Below are positions 10,122 through 18,800 of a DNA stretch of 64,000 nucleotides, in pieces. The first letter of the stretch is position 1; each line of letters opens with the position of its first letter. The translations under genes were made by a program, and so were the position numbers. The notes beneath the pieces were generated by a model. The model was not told the DNA's origin. It did no database searches and saw only the letters and a list, made by a program, of their open reading frames with translations. The stretch is from Symsagittifera roscoffensis (taxonomy: Eukaryota; Xenacoelomorpha; Acoela; Convolutidae), in contig NC_087068.1 of assembly GCF_963678635.1 (NCBI RefSeq), positions 55,646,467 through 55,710,466 on the forward strand. Reading direction: 5' to 3'.

Positions 10122-10713
10122 TCTTTATTTGTCACTTTCCTATGCCTACTCTTGACTCAATTGCTAGAGACCTTATAGTTTTATTAACAATAATAATGAC
10201 ACAACACAATAAATTTCACCAGATTCTATTAAATAGTGACCACGAATCCCTGTATGTTGTCAGAGTACAGTTTGTATAAAATTTATTCACACTAGCCGAT
10301 TATCGGTCCAAAGATCTGGAAACTAGCACAATATGATGTTATCAGTCAATTTAAAAGATAGTGTAGTCACTACCCAATCAAGCACAGTTTAGGTTGATTT
10401 AAAATCAAAAACAAAAAAATATATATATATATTGACACAATATGAATGTATATATAAAAAACCTATGTGTCTTGTACTCTTAGTCGGTCGCAGTACAATA
10501 GTCGAACCTGTCTTTTAAAGAAAAAGCTTTCCCTGCTTGGTGCTGCACCAAACAGACAAAACTTTGAAGGCAGTAATTTTCTCAAGTGGGCGTCTATTGC
10601 ACCCACCGAGTACTGTGTTACCTATCTGCCTTCGGACTGCCCGAGCTAGACCTACTAAAATCCTCAGGGCAGTCACTTTCCCCAAAAACGTATTATGTTT
10701 CAATCCACACCAA
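10122..10713 (-). other. Probable leader of the gypsy element with a candidate primer-binding site
   Basis: Noncoding sequence just upstream of the polyprotein start. On the minus strand at 10712-10693 it carries TGGTGTGGATTGAAACATAA, preceded one base earlier by a sequence ending in GTGACTCA. A TGG start right after a CA end is the normal arrangement of LTR end plus tRNA primer-binding site. The other element in this window ends the same way (ACTCA, two bases, TGGTGCGACC). The LTR itself cannot be confirmed because its partner copy would lie beyond the left edge. Confidence 0.35.
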
Positions 10714-10904
10714 TGAGTCACGCTCTTTTTAATTTAGACTTAGTGTCGCGAATATCCGAGTTCGGACCTGTTTTGTATTAGTCTGGTTCTTTTTGAGAGG
10801 CAAGTTACCAGTGCAGTCACTGATACCTAGCCTGTGTATTAATAACCTAATACCTCTCGCTTTTTAGTCTTTCTTTCGTTTACCTAAGTCCTTAATAAAA
10901 TAAT

Positions 10905-13500
10905 ACCCCTCCGGATTGGCACAAATAGGACCCTTCCGGACTGTCAGAATATAGACCCCTCCGGATTGTGGAAAGTAGACCCCTCCGGATTCGGACCCCT
11001 CTGACTTCGGAGCCCTTAGCTCTGTCAAAGTAGCTTTTTGTAGTTTTCTTAATTTCAGCTTATACCCCTCCGGATACGTTCTGCGTTGCTATTATGCTGT
11101 TTGAATTAACTGGGAAGGGTATAGGGTCCTTTCCTAGACCCCTCCGGGTTGAAGTTAAGGCACTTATTTGACAATTCACACTAACGGTGAAGGGTCTTAT
11201 CACTTGCCTAACTTCGACTCAATTATGGTTGTCTTGTGCCTTCAGCCTTCCCTTTTTGTCTAGAACTGTCCTAAGTTACTTAGTTCAATCGCTATCAACT
11301 TTTGTTAGAGGTATAAGGGTTTTTCAGAAAAATTTATAAAACGTGAAGGGTGTACCCCTCCGGATTTGTGTAATTTGCTAAAAACAATCTCAAAAAATTT
11401 TCTCGCTCGCTTTTCCGAAAAATTTCTGATCCTATTAGTAAGCTCAGCTAATTTCTGATCTATTGGTACCAAGATCAACTCAATATGATCAGTAGTTCCA
11501 AAGTTATTAACCAAAACGTCTTTCTTCCGAACTCAAAAAATTTTCTCTCTTATAGGTTCCGCCTAACTTTTTCCGCAAATCTGGTCCTTTCGACCTAAAA
11601 ATTATTGATCCGAGCTCAGAAGGCCTATACTCTTCTAGTTCAATGCAAAAGACCCGATCTAAAACGCTATTGTAGAAAAATTTTGCGAAAAACTATGCTA
11701 CCTGGACCCCTCCGGATTGATGAATCCACCAAATCAAACACGTTATGTTCGATTTCTCTGCAACCCGGAAGGCTTTCGGGTAGCGGATATTAAGACTTGT
11801 AGATTCACTAGTGGACGTTGTCCGAACAACTATTTTTACTGTCCTACCTCAAAAATTTCAAAAAATTTTCTAAATTTTTAGTGTTTCTTACTATCAAAAA
11901 TTGGGAAAATTTGGTTTTTGGTACCAAACTAGTTCCAACCACTTCCGAACTAAAGTTAACCGGTTCTACTTATTACAGTAGTGCAGTTACGATGTAACAC
12001 ACTAACTTAGCGCTTTTTTCCGTTTCAAAAAATATCGATATCTCAAAAATCGCGACTTGTGGGGGGATCAAAATATCGCTATTTTGACCCTAAAAACCGG
12101 TCTGTTTTCGTTGTTTTTCACTGAAAAACGATATGTGACTATTAATATAGGCTATATGAATAATAATATTAGTAATACTATACCCCTCCGGGTTTGTTTA
12201 TTATCCGAATTAAGGTGCTTAACTCGGATATTCGCAGTTCGGTGAAGGGTCACTACAGTGCAGCACTGTCGAGCCCCCCACAGATTACTATCTTACTTTT
12301 TGTACCAAAAGGGATACAAAACTTGTTAACGATACCCAACAGTCGATTGTTGTTGTCGTTGAGCCCCTTCTTGTTGCTCCTTGAACTGCTTGCCGGATCG
12401 GTCTTCACCCAAGACCCTTCCGAATTGAGCGCAAATCAGCTGACCCTTCCGGATTGAGCGCAATTTATCATTAACGTGCTTAAATGCTCAAATAACCCTA
12501 CAGTACAAGCCTCACAAACGGGCTACAAAATTGATTGTAACGATCCTGACTGATATAAATGCCTGTAACAACAATATATCTATCAACAACAAACGGGGGG
12601 GTTGAATCACATCTTGTCTGGGGGGATGATTTCTACTGATTTTTTACTTTTTTACTGTTTTTGGTTTTTCCGGTTATTTTTTATGTTTTTTTTGTTTTTC
12701 TTGGGTACTATACTACTTTTTGTTTGGTTTTGCTTATATCTTTAAGTGTTTTTGGTCACAAACCACTCAGGGGATGAGGGGTTCATGATTCCCCCCACCC
12801 TTCCTGGTTCGTGAATTTTCGGTCTTAACTAGGTTAAAAAACTATTCACGGTAATCTGGAAGGCTTCCGCGTTCCGAACTACCCTTCCGCCCCGGCAGTT
12901 TAGGCCTATTAAGGGCGTTAATGTGAGCATCCGCTCGGCGCGGAGTGCTCGTTAACGGTTCCGCCGGTCATGATGTTATGAAAGAATAACACCCAGGAGC
13001 GCTATAAAAACATACATGTAACATTCGCCCGGAAGATACATATCGACGGATAACAAAACTAAGTCTTAAGACGACTGGCTAGCGTCTAAACAGAGCTTTG
13101 CATGTTTTTCACCGTCTCTACCAAGCCAGTACTTTTCGGTGGTCTTTCTTACATCAGGCTGACAAAAACGTTACTGTTCTCCGGCTTCGACCAGAACGCT
13201 CAAATTAACTAGATTACATGCAAAAATAGTGAGCTCATGGCTGGGTCTCAGTATCCCCAGACCACGAGGTCACTCCTAAAAACAGGGCTACTACTTATTA
13301 TATTACTATTGTTTTTGTTCAGTAGATAAAAATCATCATCTCCATCGAAGATGGATCAACCCTTCCCCCTCTACTTCTAGCTCCTCATTCTTGTCAAAAC
13401 GAATTAAGATCTTAATTAAATTCAAGTCAGGACATGACGGATGCTAAAATTCAATATAAGTTCATAAAAGTCCACGTCCCGAGACCCTTCCGGATTCTTG
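10905..13500. repeat. Cluster of about 13 interspersed CCCCTCCGGATT motifs
   Basis: A short motif of the form R/T-A-CCC-Y-TCCGGRTT recurs in noncoding DNA at about 10905, 10929, 10954, 10979, 10994 (degenerate), 11064, 11138, 11353, 11705, 12181, 12413, 12442 and 13483. It is embedded in otherwise unrelated AT-rich sequence. Several copies are followed by TTG or TTGAGCGCAA. Related GTGAAGGGT and GGAAGGCT strings occur between copies (for example 11187, 11342 and 12241). The TCCGGA core is palindromic. The cluster sits upstream of the gypsy polyprotein, so it may belong to that element's LTR or leader; no function is known to me. Confidence 0.75.
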
Positions 13501-14824
13501 AATCCGGTGAATCAAGCTTCTTAATGTCCAGTTCACAATAACTCGGAAGGCTGGGTTTTACCCTTCACCGTTCTTGGCAAGGGCCTTGCAACTATTGTAG
13601 CAGCACAATAGTTGCAACTCGGAACGCTCTCTGCTATTCTGTATTTTGTTGTCGTTCTCTAATCTCGATTTTCGTACTGTTCGCAATCGCAGATAAAAGT
13701 TGTTCTGTTTTTTCTTGCTCTTTTAGCTAAAAATGGCCGTTTCTGACGTTTCTCAGAAATATGACGTCATAATTCGAATTTTTAAAAATTAGAATTCCAG
13801 AATCTTCTAGCCTTTGTAACATTCGTCTACTACAGTCACACATGAGGCTTAAGAAAAATAGGCCCTATAACCACTGGCTCAAGGGTCAGGGACACTATCT
13901 CTTGTGTTTTCCCACCTCAAGAACGGTCGGAGCCAGTTCGGTTCGCTTGTGACATGAGACTACGACCCGTTACAGCTTAAAGGCTACTACTAAAATATCC
14001 CCCCACTCTAGAATTAAGAACGTCCCCATACTTAGGTCTCTAGATACCCAAAATACATGAACGCCGTTAAAAACCGGGTTGGAACAATCCGTTAGGTTAC
14101 TTTTTATTAGACAGTGTAACTTTGATCCATTTCAGATGGATCAACCTAAAACTCGCCTTACCTCAACATAACAATCACAAAACACACTCTAGAAATTTAA
14201 ATTAAGGACTCACATGTTGATGCGCTCAAGCACAGGAAGTAATTAAATGGGTGAGCAACTCTAGAATTAACTAAGGTAACTAGATAAATTCAATGTTTAT
14301 CAGTTTGAATGGTAAGGGTAAGTTTGAACTCAAGAACGAAGTTTTATGTGGACCATTGGGACACTCAAGCTGTCCACCTTTCCGTCGAAGGTTCACTCTG
14401 GTCCAGCTTTAATAATCGCTCTCTCGGGGATACTCTGTCTTCTATTTTAAGTAGGACAGCTCTACTCTCGTTCACTATGATGGAAATTGCGAATAGCAAT
14501 TTCCCACTCGTTTTTATTTGACCACTTCCCCGCAATTGTTCTAAAATTGTTCTGATTTCTTTTTCTGATTTTCAGTTATCGCGAGAAAATCGTGCATGAC
14601 ATGTTCCATTCGAAATTTTGAAAGATTAAATTTCACTTCAAAATCAAGTATTTTCTGCTCTTCTCAAGGTCAAACTTCCAAATATGACCGACTGGCACAC
14701 TTCACCGTTTGGCTAATCGTTCAAATAACGTCCTTATCCGTTCTAAATCGCCAATTCGGAAGGCTTGCTGCTAAAATCCTGAATTCTGCAGAGACTGCAT
14801 TTTGGCCATTCTGGTCGAATGTCA
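13501..14824. other. Noncoding AT-rich DNA upstream of the gypsy element
   Basis: No gene is supported here. Two blocks resemble each other: around 13330-13480 and 14105-14290 both contain a GATGGATCAACC string followed by similar AATTAA-rich text. An old internal duplication is possible. The short open frames at 14309 and 14596 have no coding character that I can support. Confidence 0.4.
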
Positions 14825-15016
14825 CATTCGTTTTGTGGCTAATTTTAATGCTAACATGTAAGTTGTTTCAAAATTTTGTTGTTTTAGCCAGAATTTTTTG
14901 ATTCTGGATCTATAGCCTAAGGCTATAGTTCCAGAATCGAAAAATTCTGGCTAAAACAACAAAATTTTGAAACAACTTACATGTTAGCCTTAAAATTAGC
15001 CACAAAACGAAAATGT
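14825..15016. repeat. Near-perfect inverted repeat (long hairpin), about 190 bp
   Basis: Two arms of about 92 bp are reverse complements with only a handful of mismatches. The dyad centre is near 14917 (CTATAGCCTAAGGCTATAG). Both arms contain TTTTGTGGCTAATTTTAA and a block around ACATGTAAGTTGTTTC. The arms meet almost without a spacer, so transcription across either strand would give a long double-stranded hairpin. It could be a foldback element, a palindromic MITE or a hairpin-RNA locus. Confidence 0.85.
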
Positions 15017-15814
15017 GAAAATAAAAATGAAAAAAACTCTCAGAAATTTGTGACAAAATGTTTTAATATGTTACATAATAGTTGTTACATAATTTCAGTG
15101 ATATTTGTAAAGTTTTGATTGGTTGAATTTTTAAAATTTTGAAGTAATGATGTGTGTGACACTTTTTATGATCTTTGATCATTTTGTACAGATAGTTTAG
15201 AATTTTTAAAACCTGAAAATGCACAAAATGTGCGAAAACGTTTATCAAATTTTAGTTTCACGCGTTTTGAAAAAACTCATTTTCAGACCCGGAAAAACTG
15301 GTAAGTGAGTCGAGTTCAAAAGTTAGTTTTTCAGAGGTGGGTTGTTCAGAGCATTTGCTCTTGATCTATGTAAACTTTTTGATTAGATACAGGCGTTTCA
15401 GAAAGAAAAAAACTGAACTTATGCTTAATTTTGTCCACTTGTGTATATGCGAGGACGTGAGACTCGTAATCTCCTTGTCAGTGGTTCAAATCCTGTTTAT
15501 AGTTAAAAAAAACTAACTGTGTTAGTTTTGTAGTATCGTAGCGTTAGCGAAATTTGCTGTCAAAATGAAGGCTTCGGTAAGCGAATAAAAACAAAGTTTT
15601 GGCAGGGTTAAGCAATTTTTCACGGAGTAAAACCATCTTTTGCATGTAACTTGTCGATAATCCAATTTTTTTCTAATTCGGCAAATTTTTAATCAACATG
15701 TTGGGCCTATTGTGGATCTTAGTATTCTCGGTTGAAATGGGTTTGAATTTGAAATAGTTTGTGGGATAAATACATTGAATTATTAGCTGGCTCAAAATAG
15801 CTGAATTCGTTTTG
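15017..15814. other. Noncoding DNA downstream of the actin-fusion gene, with a tRNA-like fragment
   Basis: No gene seen. At 15450-15495 a stretch resembles half of a tRNA: GGTTCAAATCC at 15483-15493 fits the pol III B box, preceded by an anticodon-arm-like GACTCGTAATCTC. It is most likely a degraded tRNA-derived SINE. Acceptor-stem pairing is not evident, so I do not call a tRNA gene. Confidence 0.35.
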
Positions 15815-15820
15815 TTTATT
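15815..15820 (-). terminator. Polyadenylation signal AATAAA of the actin-fusion gene
   Basis: TTTATT on the plus strand reads AATAAA on the minus strand, about 62 nt after the TAG stop at 15884-15882. That is a normal distance for a 3' UTR signal. Confidence 0.6.
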
Positions 15821-15881
15821 ACTAAGCCAAATTAAAGCATTGTAATTAGTAAAAGCGACATGAAATTTAAAAGTTGTTCAA

Positions 15882-18800
15882 CTAAAAGCATTTCTTGTGC
15901 ACAATACTGCAACCCTCTTCTTCGTATTCAGAGCGAGAAATCCAAAAAGGAATGAACGATTCCATAGCTGCTAGAACGGCTCCACCTTTCCAAACTGAGT
16001 TCCTGCTGTCTTCTGACTGCGAAACTGTCGCTTGCATTCCGTCTTGCAATCTATGGTTTATTTCAGCTTGCAATCGTGTATTGAACCCAGGAAATAATAT
16101 ATTACCACCTGATAGAAGGATATTGTCTGTTAGAGCTTTTCGGTTGTCTATATCGCATCGGAATATTGAGTTAAGAACTAATTTATGAATTCCAATACCT
16201 TCTTCGCCTATTAAAGTCGGTCTGAATAGACATTCTGGGGCTCTAAACTGTTCATTTCCTAATTCAATTCGGCTTCCGTCAGGTAAGTCATAAAGCTTAT
16301 TACTAATGTCCACAGAATTCAATTCACGCGAGAAGTTTTGTGACACGCAACACATTTTTTCTTTGACATCTTTCACAATTTCGTACTCTGCGCTATTGGC
16401 GAACGCATATCCGCGCTCTGTTAGAATTCGTTTCAAATATTCAGTCACATCTCGACCTGCGATGTCACTTCGATCTACTGCGTGGGTGAAATAGTATCCG
16501 TCGTATATTGGCACGCTGTGGGACACGCCATCTCCCGAATCCAAAACTAGTCCCGTGGTTCTTCCCGAAGCGTAAAGCGAGAGGATAGCTTGGATTGCAA
16601 TGTAAGCTGCAGGGCTGTTGAACTTTTCAAAAATGATTTCAACCATTTCTTCTCGGTTCTGCTTCGGGTTCAGCGGAGCTTCAGTCATTAGAATTGCATG
16701 ATTAAGGGGGTCAACTCCAAGTTCGTCGCAAATCGTATGTTCCCAGAGCGCTTCCATATCATCCCAATTGATTATTACGCCGTGCTCAATAGGGTAGCTC
16801 AATGCCAATACTCCTCGTTTCTTCTGAGCATATTCTCCGATGTATTTATCGCGCTCTTTGTATCCAACAATGACGTTTCGGAACCTCGGTTTACCTACAA
16901 TTGACGGGATATGAATTCTGGGACCAGATTCACTGGCGAAACCGGCCTTGCAATAGCCAGATCCGTTGTCAATAACGATAGCTGGATCTAGATCGGTTAC
17001 TATTATTTGTGGAATCTTGTTTGATGGTTTTATCTTAAAAGAATTACTGCTTTTCGATTGATGCATTATGTCACTAGAATTGGTCTGAGAGTTTCCTTCT
17101 CGATTAATTTGGGATCCCGACATTTGATTATATCCAATGTTTTTGTTCAAACTATCCACAAAATTGTTTTTCACCTTAGTCTTAGCTGCAGCTCTACTAT
17201 TGGCGATGTTCGTTTCCCAAGCACCAGAATTTTGAATGCTTTCATGATTGACAAACTGCTGGATTTTGGATCCTATAGTACCTGCCTCGCATCCACTGAA
17301 GCCTTGAACCTTTTCTTGGTTAACAAAGTTAGGGATTTTTGATCCTAAAATATTAGACTCATATGCATTGAAGTTGTGAACGTTTTCATTGTTGACAAAG
17401 TTAGGAATTTTCGCTCCTAAAATACTGGCCCCCCTTGTATTGATGTTTTGAACACTTTCACGATTGACAACGTTTGGGATTTTAGATCCTACGATACTCG
17501 CCTCACATGCATTGAAGTTCTGAACATTTTCATGATTGACAACATTCGGGATTTTGGATCCTACAAGACTCGCCTCACATGCATTGAAGTTCTGAACACT
17601 TTCATGATTGACAACATTCGGGATTTTAGATCCTACAATACTCGCCTCACATGCATTGAAGTTCTGAACATTTTCATGATTGACAACATTCGGGATTTTG
17701 GATCCTACAATACTCGCATCACATGCATTGAAGTTCTGCACATTTTCATGATTGACAACATTCGGGATTTTGGATCCTACAAGACTCGCCTCACATGCAT
17801 TGAAGTTCTGAACACTTTCATGATTGACAACATTCGGGATTTTAGATCCTACAATACTCGCATCACATGCATTGAAGTTCTGCACATTTTCATGATTGAC
17901 AACATGTGGGATTTTAGATCCGACAATGCTCGCCTCACATGCATTGAAGTTCTGCACACTTTCATGATTGACAACGTTTGGGATTTTAGATCCTACAATA
18001 CTGGCCTCGCATGCATTGAAATTCTGAACGTTTTCATGATTGAAAACGTTTGGGATTTTAGATCCTACGATACTCGCCTCACACGCATTGAAGTTCTGAA
18101 CATTTTCATGATTGACAACATGTGGGATTTTAGATCCGACAATGCTCGCCTCACATGCATTGAAGTTCTGAACATTTTCATGATTGACAACGTTTGGGAT
18201 TTTAGATACTACAATACTGGCCTCGCATGCATTGAAATTCTGAACGTTTTCATGATTGAAAATGTTTGGGATTTTAGATCCTACAATACTCGCCTCACAC
18301 GCATTGAAGTTCTGAACATTTTCATGATTGACAACGTTTGGGATTTTAGATCCTACTATACTCGCCTCACACGCATTGAAGTTCTGAACATTTTCATGAT
18401 CGACAACGTTCGGGATTTTAGATCCTACAATACTCGCCTCACATGCATTGAAGTCCTGAACTTTTTCATGATTGACTACATTTGGGATTTTAGATCCTAC
18501 TATACTTGCCTCACATGCTTTGAAGTTCTGAACTTTTTCATGATTGACAACGTTTGGGATTTTAGATCCTACGATACTCAACTCACATGCATTGAAGTTC
18601 TGAACATTTTCATGATTGACAACATTCGGGATTTTGGATCCTACAAGACTCGCCTCACATGCATTGAAGTTCTGAACACTTTCATGATTGACAACGTTTG
18701 GGATTTTAGATCCTACAATACTCGCCTCACATGCATTGAAATTCTGAACTTTTTCATGATTGACAACGTTTGGGATTTTAGATCCTACAATACTCGCCTC

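Noticed and set aside
10515-14901. Short frames of 60-100 codons upstream of the gypsy element
   Set aside because: No domain or codon pattern is evident, and several run through the CCCCTCCGGATT motif cluster or the inverted repeat.
15450-15495. tRNA gene
   Set aside because: A B box and part of an anticodon arm are present, but no matching acceptor stem can be found.
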